This document shows, piece by piece, positions 8,834 to 14,859 of a DNA stretch of 14,859 nt; position 1 is the first letter of the stretch, and each line of letters opens with the position of its first letter. Source of the stretch: JBASRP01 sp044866075 (GTDB lineage Bacteria; Actinomycetota; AC-67). The position numbers were made by a program, and so were the translations under genes. The DNA lies in the NCBI GenBank assembly GCA_044866075.1, contig JBIOTQ010000025.1, positions 1-14,859 of the forward strand, given 5' to 3'. Under the pieces are notes generated by a model. It did not search any database. It was not told where the DNA came from and was given only the letters and a program-made list of their open reading frames with translations.

Positions 8834-9415
8834 GGGGGTTCGTTGCAACCATGCGACTCGTCTTCGCAATCGCCGCCTCCTGGCGACCGTCACTCCAACG
8901 AGAGTTAGAGGCATAGCCATCAAAGTACCGAGGACGATCGGCGCAGAGCCGGACTGAGCCCGTAACCAGACAGCTTGAAAGTATCCCGCCGATCCGAGCT
9001 TTCGCACGGTACCTCCCTCTGCTGCTGAAAGGAGCTCATCCGCATCGATTAGGTTGCTGAAGCCGGCCACCCACCGCCCATCCTGAAGACTGAGAACGAC
9101 ACCTATCCTCTCCCCAAATGAGACAGCGCCGTACGTTGGACAACCTCCCAACCCCTTCGACATGAACACATCCACGCGTCGGTCGATGCTCCCTTTCACG
9201 GCCCATTCAACGAGGAAGGACACCTTCGTATCCAGGGCCGACCTCGGTATCTCGACGTCGGATTGTTTGTAGCGGACACCGATGAACGCGGCGTCAGCTT
9301 CCTTCAGCGCTTCATCAGGTTGGATGGAGAAACCGATTGGGCACCCGGACGCAGGCTTTATCGCCAGTCCGCTGATCAGGAGCACGACGAGGGGGACGAT
9401 AAAGAATCTCCTCAC
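8831..9415 (-). CDS. Secreted or membrane-anchored protein, possible TIMP/NTR-like domain; function unknown
   Basis: A 194-residue protein if started at GTG 9413–9415, chosen because it opens directly into a signal peptide (MRRFFIVPLVVLLISGLAIK, then PASGC). The Cys at 25 could be a signal-cleavage neighbour or an atypical lipobox. The body has ADAAFIGVRY (40–49), VSFLVEWAVKG (65–75) and GGCPTYGAVSFGERIGVVLSL (90–110). That pattern is like small bacterial NTR/TIMP-like extracellular domains: an 'AFVG' strand, a 'VEKVWKG' strand, a Cys, then 'GERYLVF'. A C-terminal membrane segment (about 158–178) is followed by an Arg-rich cytoplasmic tail (RRRRLRRR). Codon choice is visibly less GC-biased than in its neighbours, which suggests later acquisition. 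In M. tuberculosis other membrane genes occupy this slot between folK and the DUF2520 gene. The family assignment is tentative. Confidence 0.7.
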   Translation of the reverse strand: MRRFFIVPLVVLLISGLAIKPASGCPIGFSIQPDEALKEADAAFIGVRYKQSDVEIPRSALDTKVSFLVEWAVKGSIDRRVDVFMSKGLGGCPTYGAVSFGERIGVVLSLQDGRWVAGFSNLIDADELLSAAEGGTVRKLGSAGYFQAVWLRAQSGSAPIVLGTLMAMPLTLVGVTVARRRRLRRRVAWLQRTP

Positions 9416-9442
9416 GACTCGATTCCATCGCCCTGCCGAAGG

Positions 9443-9466
9443 GCCGTCTATAGGACAAACGACGGC
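9443..9466 (-). promoter_or_regulatory. Stem-loop with embedded -10-like TATAGA between folK and the membrane protein gene
   Basis: GCCGTC (9443–9448) and GACGGC (9461–9466) can pair around a 12-base loop just after the folK stop. On the minus strand the TATAGA at 9447–9452 could be a -10 about 32 bases upstream of the GTG at 9415. The TTGCAG 19 bases before it is a marginal -35. It could be a weak folK terminator, a promoter, or neither. Confidence 0.25.
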
Positions 9467-9468
9467 TG

Positions 9469-9966
9469 TTACTGCAACCGCGCCGCGACCGGCTTCACGG
9501 TGTGCGTGACCAGCAAGCGTTCTTCGAGCTCGTGCACTTTTCCCAGGCCGGGAATCGTGATGTACGGCGCGATCTCGCTGAACGGGACGAGGACGAAGGC
9601 GCGCTCGGCGATGCGGGGGTGCGGGATCTCGAGGTCCGGGTCGGACACGGTGAGGTCGCCGCACGTCAGCAGGTCCAGATCGATCGGGCGCGGGCCCCAC
9701 TGCTCCTCCGTCGCGCGATCGCGGCCGAGCGCGTGCTCGATCGTCATGCATGCTTCGAAGATCGCGCGGTGCCCGAGCTGCGAGTAGATCTCGACGACGG
9801 CGTTCAGGTAATCGGGCTGCGCCGGTCCGCCGACCGGCTCGGTCTCGTAGATGCTCGACACCTGCACGACCTCGATGCCCGGCGTGGCCTCGAGCGCGCG
9901 AACCGCCTGACGCAGATGCTCTTCGCGATCACCGAGATTGGAGCCGAGTCCGATGAAAGACCTCAT
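9469..9966 (-). CDS. folK: 2-amino-4-hydroxy-6-hydroxymethyldihydropteridine pyrophosphokinase (HPPK)
   Basis: Transfers pyrophosphate from ATP to 6-hydroxymethyl-7,8-dihydropterin in folate synthesis. The 165-residue form begins MRSFIGLGSNLGDREEHL, the normal family N-terminus. It shows SSIYETEPVGG (37–47), YLNAVVEI (53–60) and the HPPK signature WGPRPIDLDLL (90–100), with the metal-binding Asp96 and Asp98. It then has IPHPRIAERAFVLVPFSEIAP (114–134). The ATG at 9964–9966 lies one base after the folB stop. No ribosome binding site is visible, so coupling is likely. An in-frame extension of 11 residues upstream exists but is not conserved-looking and would overlap folB. This is the last gene of the folP–folB–folK run. 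Confidence 0.96.
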   Translation of the reverse strand: MRSFIGLGSNLGDREEHLRQAVRALEATPGIEVVQVSSIYETEPVGGPAQPDYLNAVVEIYSQLGHRAIFEACMTIEHALGRDRATEEQWGPRPIDLDLLTCGDLTVSDPDLEIPHPRIAERAFVLVPFSEIAPYITIPGLGKVHELEERLLVTHTVKPVAARLQ

Positions 9967-9967
9967 G

Positions 9968-10363
9968 TCAGCGCATGTCGTCGTAGCCCACATCATCACG
10001 TGAGCGGCTGACTTCGACGGCGACCTCTTCGACGTCTTCGGAGAGCGGCGCGTCGGTCTTCGCGACGCGCACCCACACGTCGAGCACGCGCGGGTTCGTC
10101 AACAGCGCCCGGGCGATCCGGTCCGCCAGCGTCTCGAGAAGCTGAAAAGACTCGCCGGTCACGATCTTCGCGACGATCTGCACCGCCTCTTCGTAGTCGA
10201 GCGTCGAGGACAGGTCGTCGAGGATCGCGGCGGGACGGGCGTCGATACGCGCGGCGAGGTTGATCACGAACGGTTGCTCGGCGCCGCGCTCCTCGTCGGT
10301 GACGCCGTGGCGTCCTTTGAGCTTCAGTCCGCGTATCTCGACGAGGTCGGTGCCCTGCTCCAT
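9968..10363 (-). CDS. folB: Dihydroneopterin aldolase
   Basis: Retro-aldol cleavage of 7,8-dihydroneopterin to 6-hydroxymethyl-dihydropterin and glycolaldehyde, feeding FolK. The 131-residue protein has the FolB layout. The first strand leads to LKGRHGVTDEERGAEQPFVI (15–34, with the conserved Glu pair), then STLDYEEAVQIV (53–64), the ESFQLLETLADRIA helix (71–84), and VRVAKTDAPL (98–107) with the catalytic Lys102. A charged C-terminal tail follows. The start is ATG at 10361–10363 with GAGGGG a few bases upstream. It lies 12 bases after folP and ends one base before folK. Many homologues have GYHG where this one has GRHG; that is a tolerated difference. Confidence 0.95.
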   Translation of the reverse strand: MEQGTDLVEIRGLKLKGRHGVTDEERGAEQPFVINLAARIDARPAAILDDLSSTLDYEEAVQIVAKIVTGESFQLLETLADRIARALLTNPRVLDVWVRVAKTDAPLSEDVEEVAVEVSRSRDDVGYDDMR

Positions 10364-10375
10364 GGTCCCCTCACC

Positions 10376-11566
10376 CTAACCGGTCGCCGGCTCCGTCGCG
10401 GCCTGCACCGCTTCCACCATTCTCACCACTCTGGCCATCTCGCGCACGTCGTGGACCCGGACCACGCTGGCCCCGTTCGCGACGGCCAGCGCAACGGTCG
10501 CGGCGGTGCCTTCCAGACGCTCCTCCACCGGCAGATCGCCCAGCGTCGATCCGATGAAGGATTTCCGGGACGTTCCGGCGAGGATCGGGAACCCGAGACA
10601 CCGGAACTCGTGCAGGCGGCGCAGCAGAACCAAGTTGTGCTCGCGCGTTTTCCCGAAACCGAAGCCGGGATCGACGAGGATCTTGTCGCGGGTCACCCCG
10701 GCGGCGACCGCAGCGTCCGCGCGCTCGTCGAGGAACGCCGCGACCTCGCGGACGACGTCCTCGTATCGCGGGTCCTTCTGCATGGTGCGCGGTTCGCCGC
10801 GCATGTGCATAAGGACGACCGGCGCGCCGTGCGTCGCGACGAGCGGAAGCAACTCGTCGTCGAAACGCCCGGCCGCCACGTCGTTGACGATCTGCGCGCC
10901 GGCGTCGAGCGCGCGCCGCGCGACGGATGCCTTGCTCGTGTCGACGCTCACCGGCACATCGGTCTTTGCGGCGAGCGCCTCGACGACGGGGACGACGCGC
11001 TCGGTTTCGTCGTCCGCCGACACCGGCGCCGCGCCGGGCCGGGTTGATTCGCCTCCGACGTCGAGGACGTCCGCGCCCTCGTCGGCGAGGCGCAAGCCGT
11101 GATCGATCGCGGCGTCTCGATCGAGGAACAGCCCGCCGTCCGAGAACGAGTCGGGGGTCACGTTTACGATCCCCATCACGTGCACGCGCTCGCCGAGCGG
11201 CAGCATGCGTCCGTTCGGAAGCGTGAGGTCGTGCGCCGGCTCGTTCCAGCGCGCGAGGCACAGCGACACGGCGCCGCTGAAGGCCGCGAGCGCCGGCTCG
11301 GACCGCAGCCGGTCGAGCACGGCCGCTTGCACGTGCGGCGGGGCGCTCCACACGAGCGATCCCTCGCCCAGAACGGCACTTCCCCCCGATTCGGTCACGA
11401 TCGCCACCGCGCGGGCCGCCTCGTCCGGGGCAAGACCCTCCACGACCAGCACGCGGCTCGGATGCGACCGGGAGAGGCGGCCGATGTCCGGCCGCGATAC
11501 GCCCGGCAGCGCCGCGGCGACCTCACGCACGGTTTGTGCAGCCAGGATGCGGGCCCGGGGCGTCAT
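10376..11566 (-). CDS. folP: Dihydropteroate synthase with a long N-terminal extension
   Basis: Condenses hydroxymethyl-dihydropterin pyrophosphate with p-aminobenzoate; it is the sulfonamide target. The TIM-barrel domain starts near residue 122 and has every signature: MGIVNVTPDSFSDGG (131–145), VGGESTRPGA (170–179), SVDTSK (207–212), VND (228–230), HMRG (254–257), DPGFGFGK (299–306), GTSRKSF (331–337) and RVHD (370–373). The 396-residue length against the usual 270–290 comes from about 118 extra N-terminal residues (ARILAAQTVREVAAALPGV, LVVEGLAPDEAARAVAIV, LEs at a small alpha/beta domain). Similar extensions occur in long FolP proteins of Thermus/Chloroflexi-type bacteria. The ATG at 11564–11566 is the only good start in the short divergent gap; the open frame continues upstream only as the antisense of the next gene. 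It has no clear ribosome binding site. Confidence 0.94.
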   Translation of the reverse strand: MTPRARILAAQTVREVAAALPGVSRPDIGRLSRSHPSRVLVVEGLAPDEAARAVAIVTESGGSAVLGEGSLVWSAPPHVQAAVLDRLRSEPALAAFSGAVSLCLARWNEPAHDLTLPNGRMLPLGERVHVMGIVNVTPDSFSDGGLFLDRDAAIDHGLRLADEGADVLDVGGESTRPGAAPVSADDETERVVPVVEALAAKTDVPVSVDTSKASVARRALDAGAQIVNDVAAGRFDDELLPLVATHGAPVVLMHMRGEPRTMQKDPRYEDVVREVAAFLDERADAAVAAGVTRDKILVDPGFGFGKTREHNLVLLRRLHEFRCLGFPILAGTSRKSFIGSTLGDLPVEERLEGTAATVALAVANGASVVRVHDVREMARVVRMVEAVQAATEPATG

Positions 11567-11586
11567 GGCCGGAGCGTACACCGGCC
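11567..11586. promoter_or_regulatory. Inverted repeat at the folP start in the divergent gap
   Basis: GGCCGG-agcgtaca-CCGGCC is a perfect six-base inverted repeat immediately upstream of the folP ATG. It lies within the 57-base gap that must hold control signals for folP and the divergent plus-strand gene. It could be an operator or hairpin. In DNA this GC-rich it may also be chance. Confidence 0.25.
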
Positions 11587-11623
11587 GCAGGAAGGCCACC
11601 CCGGCCCGGCGAATCTTGACGGC

Positions 11624-12793
11624 ATGAGGGGGCGACGGAAGCTCTTCGCGTGCGCGATCGTCGCGGCGCTGCTCGCCGCGCCGGTGTTGGCGACCGCGGA
11701 CACCGAGACGCCCGCACTCCTGAACCGCCCTTTGTGCGGCACCGCGACCGCCGCGAGGAACGCCGGCTCGAAACCGACGCTCCGCGTCGCGACGTTCAAC
11801 GTCCTGCACGGGCTCGAGGAGACACCCGAGTACCCGACGCACTCCACGCTCGACGATCGCCTCGAGCTCGCGGTGCAGGCGATCGCCCGAAACGGTATCG
11901 ACCTCGTCGGCATGCAAGAGGTCTCCGACACGCAAGGCGCGATCGGGCACACGTCCGGCAACGTCGCGAGCCGCATGGCGACGCGCCTCGCCGCAGTCAC
12001 GCGCGTGTCGTGGCACTGGTGCTGGCACCTGTCGAACCCGCACTTCCCTCCGGAGCCCGACATCGCCGTCGGCGGCGGTGGTCCTCTCTCGGACGTCATC
12101 GCGTCGATGGCGTCGGATAAGTACGCGTCGTTCAAGGAAGGGTCTGCGGTGCTGAGCCGCTACCCGATCGCGGCTGCGGAAGGCCGTCGCCTGCCGTTGC
12201 GTCTGCCGATCGAATACGTTGCGTGCCCGCCCGACGAGATCCCGACCTGCAACGAGACCGCGATCTTCGACCACCGGATCGCGCTGTGGGCGCGTCTCGA
12301 CACGCCGGGCGGCCCGACCGACATCATCACGACGCACCTCGTGCACGGCATCACGCCGTTCAGCGACGCCAGCGCCTTCGTGCAGGCCGGCGCGCTGATC
12401 GAGCTGGCGCAGGAACAGACGCTGCTCCACGGCGAGGCCGCGCGGCGGTTCCTCGTGTGCGACTGCAACGCGACGCCGACGGATCAGCCTCCTGTGATCG
12501 GCCTCCTGACGAGCGCGGGTTGGATCGACACCTACCTCGAGGCCAACGGTTCCGATCACTGCGCGCCGCCCGCCGACACCGCGGGATGCACCTCCGATCA
12601 GGACATCCTCGCGCCGGCGTCGACGACCACATCACGGATCGACTACGTGTTCTTCGAGCCCGGCACGTGCGACGGAGCGCTCCTCAGGAGCCACAAGTAC
12701 GCCGATAAGCCCGGCCGCACGCGGACGCACCGCTATCTCTGGCCGTCCGACCACCAGGCGGTCTGGTCGGACGTGTCGGTCGACGGCTGCTGA
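11624..12793 (+). CDS. Secreted endonuclease/exonuclease/phosphatase-family hydrolase
   Basis: The only plus-strand gene, 389 residues. A signal peptide (MRGRRKLFACAIVAALLAAP, cleavage after about residue 25) precedes an EEP fold (the DNase I/sphingomyelinase superfamily) with its metal and catalytic residues in order. These are Asn59 in LRVATFNVLHG, Glu99 in DLVGMQEV, His238 in ITTHLVH, Asp280 and Asn282 in VCDCNATP (family usually GDFN), Asp340 in SRIDYVFF, and Asp376–His377 in PSDHQAVW. It has an unusually long loop at about 130–215 and about nine cysteines after the signal peptide (e.g. 133, 201, 209, 279, 281, 313, 322, 349 and the last residue), suggesting disulfides outside the cell. 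It could be a nuclease or a phospho(lipo)diesterase; sequence alone does not decide. ATG at 11624 is chosen because it opens the signal peptide; no good ribosome binding site is seen. Confidence 0.9.
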   Translation: MRGRRKLFACAIVAALLAAPVLATADTETPALLNRPLCGTATAARNAGSKPTLRVATFNVLHGLEETPEYPTHSTLDDRLELAVQAIARNGIDLVGMQEVSDTQGAIGHTSGNVASRMATRLAAVTRVSWHWCWHLSNPHFPPEPDIAVGGGGPLSDVIASMASDKYASFKEGSAVLSRYPIAAAEGRRLPLRLPIEYVACPPDEIPTCNETAIFDHRIALWARLDTPGGPTDIITTHLVHGITPFSDASAFVQAGALIELAQEQTLLHGEAARRFLVCDCNATPTDQPPVIGLLTSAGWIDTYLEANGSDHCAPPADTAGCTSDQDILAPASTTTSRIDYVFFEPGTCDGALLRSHKYADKPGRTRTHRYLWPSDHQAVWSDVSVDGC

Positions 12794-12794
12794 T

Positions 12795-12809
12795 CGCGGC
12801 TCAGCCGCG
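12795..12809. terminator. Hairpin between the convergent hydrolase and peptidase genes
   Basis: CGCGGC-tca-GCCGCG forms a perfect six-pair stem just after the plus-strand stop. Its loop contains the TGA stop of the minus-strand gene. The two stops are 7 bases apart, so this is the natural place for a two-way terminator. It lacks a U run on either strand. Confidence 0.35.
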
Positions 12810-14291
12810 GACGACCACGCCGGTCCGGAAGTACTTCGTGAACGCGTAGAACTGCGACACCGTCAACGTGCGCCGCGCCCGTCCCGACGGGTCGTGGATG
12901 ATGAAGTGCGTCGGGGCGCTCGGCGCGCCGCGGAAGCCGATCACCACCCACGTGTGCTCCACCGAGTACGCCGTGATCGAATGTCCGTCCCACGCGCGCC
13001 AGCGCACGCGCCGGATCCCGCTCGGCCCGGCGTGCGCGCCCCAGACGATGACCGGGAAGCCGTCGTTGAGGTGGCGTGCGATCGTCTGCCGCGAGTAGCG
13101 GTACAGCTTCACCGACGGCCGGCAGCGGTCGTAGACGTTCGCCGCTCGCGCGATCGGTGCGTAATGCACCCCGTACCCCGTCGTCATCATCCGTCCGTTG
13201 AGCCGGCCGACGAACACGCGGTTCGGGTTGCCCCAGCGGTTCCCGCGCCGCGGTCTCTTGTCGATGCCGACGATGCGCGCCACATGCGCGTCGTCGGTGA
13301 TTCGTCCGGGGTTGTGGTAGTTGTGCGCCATGCGAAGCGCGGCGAGCTCGCAGCTCAGCCGGTACTGCTGGTGGTACCACGGCACGCTCAGCCGGACGCC
13401 GCCGTCCCAGTAACGCGTCCAGCGCGGCGTCAGGTACTGCAGGAGCACCTGATAGACGCCGTCGAGGCGCGACTCCGATCCCGGGATCACGACGTTCAGT
13501 CGCCACCGGCCGTTCCCTCCGGCCCGCAGCGTCAGGGACGCGCGCCCGTCGTTCAGGTCGCGTCCGTAGGTGGAAACGTCGGTCCACGCCCCGGACACGA
13601 GCCGCTGAAGGACGAAAGAGACGGTCTCGTCGAGCGGAGACAGCGCGGTGACCGTGAACGATCGTCCGACGATCACTTCGTGGTAGCCGGTGCAGCTCTC
13701 ACGGATCCGGTGACCCGACACGCCGACGCTCACCGTCGGGGGCTCCTTGACGCTGGCGTCGAACGAGAAACTCGCCTCCCGCGTCGACCCGGACGACGGA
13801 GGCTCGGTCCACAGAACGACGAGGTACGTCCGGCCGGCCGACAGCCACGAGTCGAGCGCGCAATGGGACGCGGACGCGCAGTCGTCGGTCTCCGCGACCA
13901 AACCGGCTCTCCGGTGGGCGGCGTCGAACGGATCGGTCTCGGACGACGCCGCGTACAGGCTCACCCGGCACAGCGACCCCGAGCTGCCGAGGTCGTCCTC
14001 GGCATCCACACTCACGTAACTGCGTACCGTCGTCGTGACACGGTAGAGGGACGCGTGCGGGTATCCGGAGGGGAGATTTTCGGTGGTGCATGGTCCGGTC
14101 CCCGCGAATCCGGACGTCGTGTCGCGCACGTTGCTCACGGTCCCGAGCGCCGCGCCGCCCGGCAGCAGGTGCGCCACGTCCGACAGCGAGAACGCTTCGC
14201 CGTCGGCCGCCAACGCCTCGATCGGCGTCGCGAGGAGAACGAATCCGGCGATCAGCCACGGAACGACGCGCTTCCACCCGGAACGAGTCAC
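12801..14291 (-). CDS. Secreted C39-like (papain-fold) cysteine peptidase with N-terminal beta-sandwich domains
   Basis: A 496-residue protein started at GTG 14289–14291, preceded by GGGGGAG and opening into a signal peptide (MTRSGWKRVVPWLIAGFVLL, cleavage after EALA at about 28). Residues about 50–180 look like a beta-sandwich related to bacterial pre-peptidase C-terminal domains (SLYRVTTTVRSYVSVDAE, RTYLVVLWTEP). Residues about 185–290 look like an Ig-type module. The C-terminal part fits Peptidase_C39_2: VPWYHQQYRLSCELAALRMA (303–322) with nucleophile Cys314 and an upstream Gln, GHSITAYSVEHTWVVIGF (436–453) with His446, and HFIIHDPSG (462–470) with Asp467. It is likely extracellular, perhaps acting on cell-wall or secreted peptides; the substrate is unknown. 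It lies convergent to the EEP gene and is an insertion between folE and folP. Confidence 0.85.
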   Translation of the reverse strand: MTRSGWKRVVPWLIAGFVLLATPIEALAADGEAFSLSDVAHLLPGGAALGTVSNVRDTTSGFAGTGPCTTENLPSGYPHASLYRVTTTVRSYVSVDAEDDLGSSGSLCRVSLYAASSETDPFDAAHRRAGLVAETDDCASASHCALDSWLSAGRTYLVVLWTEPPSSGSTREASFSFDASVKEPPTVSVGVSGHRIRESCTGYHEVIVGRSFTVTALSPLDETVSFVLQRLVSGAWTDVSTYGRDLNDGRASLTLRAGGNGRWRLNVVIPGSESRLDGVYQVLLQYLTPRWTRYWDGGVRLSVPWYHQQYRLSCELAALRMAHNYHNPGRITDDAHVARIVGIDKRPRRGNRWGNPNRVFVGRLNGRMMTTGYGVHYAPIARAANVYDRCRPSVKLYRYSRQTIARHLNDGFPVIVWGAHAGPSGIRRVRWRAWDGHSITAYSVEHTWVVIGFRGAPSAPTHFIIHDPSGRARRTLTVSQFYAFTKYFRTGVVVRG

Positions 14292-14439
14292 GCTCGGCTC
14301 CCCCTGGTCTCGGCGACAGACACAAGCCGGGCAAGCTCTTCCCACGCAATGATGCGGCCAAACGCGGAGCGCGCACGAAAGAGCCGTCTAGGTGAAACAT
14401 CGGCAGAGCAAGCAAACGGGCGTATGGGACCGAAGTCGT
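14292..14439. other. Gap between folE and the C39-like peptidase gene
   Basis: 148 bases with no convincing gene, terminator or promoter. It is somewhat less GC-rich than the flanks on its folE side. No hairpin with a U run follows the folE stop, so transcription from folE could run on into the peptidase gene. Confidence 0.5.
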
Positions 14440-14859
14440 CTATCGAGCGAGGCTGAGGACCTCCGCGCGGGCGGCAGCGTCGTCGGCGAAGCCGCCGCGG
14501 AACTCCGTGGTGATGACGGTCGAGCCCGGCTTCCGCGCGCCTCGCATGGTCATGCATAGCTGCTCGGCCTCGATGAGGACGGCGACGGCGGCCGGCTCGA
14601 GCGCGACCTCGAGGGCGTCGGCGATCTCGCGGACCAGACGTTCCTGGACCTGGGGGCGGCGGGCGAGGACCTCGACGACCCGAGCGAGGCGAGAGAGGCC
14701 CGTGATCCGGCCGTGGGCGCCGGGCACATACCCGACCGCAGCGGTGCCGAAGAACGGAAGCAGATGATGCTCGCAGATCGACGCGAATCGGATGTCCCGC
14801 ACCAGGATGAGTCCGCTGCCGCGCTCGTCGGGAAGCGGCTCGAGGACCAAGACCGGATC
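14440..14859 (-). CDS. folE: GTP cyclohydrolase I (5' end cut by window edge)
   Basis: First step of tetrahydrofolate synthesis, GTP to 7,8-dihydroneopterin triphosphate. The last 139 residues are present; the start lies outside the window. Seen: VRDIRFASICEHHLLPFFG (20–38 of the fragment) with zinc ligands Cys29 and His32, YVPGAHGRITGLSRLARVVE (44–63), RPQVQERL (68–75), VLIEAEQLCMTMRG (94–107) with zinc ligand Cys102, and KPGSTVITTEFRG (110–122). The residue two before Cys102 is Gln (codon 14560–14562), where the family normally has a catalytic His (His179 in E. coli). In other actinobacteria folE is next to folP; here about 2.9 kb and two extra genes separate them. Confidence 0.95.
   Translation of the reverse strand, partial: DPVLVLEPLPDERGSGLILVRDIRFASICEHHLLPFFGTAAVGYVPGAHGRITGLSRLARVVEVLARRPQVQERLVREIADALEVALEPAAVAVLIEAEQLCMTMRGARKPGSTVITTEFRGGFADDAAARAEVLSLAR

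Noticed and set aside
9416..9751. Upstream extension of the small membrane protein over folK
   Set aside because: It would overlap most of the folK C-terminal half in another frame and is Arg/Pro-rich shadow sequence; GTG 9415 starts a clean signal peptide.
9967..9999. Longer FolK N-terminus beginning 11 residues upstream
   Set aside because: It overlaps folB and does not resemble HPPK N-termini, which begin at the residues matching MRSFIGLGSN.
11099..11623. In-frame upstream extension of the EEP hydrolase
   Set aside because: It is antisense to folP and lacks protein-like composition; ATG 11624 opens directly into a signal peptide.
11567..12559. In-frame upstream extension of folP to about 727 codons
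   Set aside because: The added part is antisense to the EEP hydrolase and has no domain pattern. The ATG at 11566 begins the conserved-type extension.
14292..14345. 18-residue longer N-terminus of the C39-like peptidase
   Set aside because: It is cysteine-rich and would place residues ahead of the signal peptide. GTG 14291 has a good ribosome binding site.

Overview
The window is GC-rich bacterial DNA, almost entirely coding, with nearly every gene on the minus strand. Read along the minus strand (right to left) the core order is folE – [two-gene insertion] – folP – folB – folK – small membrane protein – DUF2520 – panC – panD – nadC – coaX – broken crp/fnr – lysS – clpC. From general knowledge this is the actinobacterial folate/pantothenate/lysS/clpC neighbourhood; Mycobacterium tuberculosis has the same backbone from folE to clpC1. 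The differences (no lsr2 between lysS and clpC, nadC between panD and coaX, unrelated genes inserted) point to an Actinomycetota lineage outside the well-known genera, possibly an uncultured one. No rRNA, tRNA, CRISPR array or transposase gene was seen.

Layout. 36–2522 is ClpC, the AAA+ unfoldase, with its own TATAAT-type promoter. 2780–4258 is class II lysyl-tRNA synthetase with a terminator-like hairpin behind it. 4312–4846 is a Crp/Fnr-type regulator that is not readable in one frame and lacks the front of its sensor domain; a REP-like palindromic element lies between it and coaX. 4960–8767 is a tight cofactor operon of DUF2520, panC, panD, nadC and coaX, with overlaps or short gaps. It makes beta-alanine and pantothenate, phosphorylates pantothenate towards CoA, and carries out the quinolinate step of NAD synthesis. 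8831–9415 is a lower-GC secreted or membrane-anchored protein. 9469–11566 is folK, folB and folP for the pterin branch of folate synthesis. 11624–14291 is a convergent pair: a secreted endonuclease/exonuclease/phosphatase-family protein (the only plus-strand gene) and a secreted C39-like cysteine peptidase. 14440–14859 is the C-terminal part of folE, cut by the window edge.

The core is conserved metabolism. The most unusual points are the G-run frameshifts in the regulator, the secreted hydrolase pair that separates folE from folP, a long N-terminal extension on FolP, a histidine-to-glutamine change at a catalytic position in FolE, a terminator-like hairpin inside the first codons of the DUF2520 gene, and the possibility that the DUF2520 protein is the missing ketopantoate reductase. 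I saw no clear evidence for a wholly new defence or mobile system. No stretch longer than 300 bases lacks a gene.
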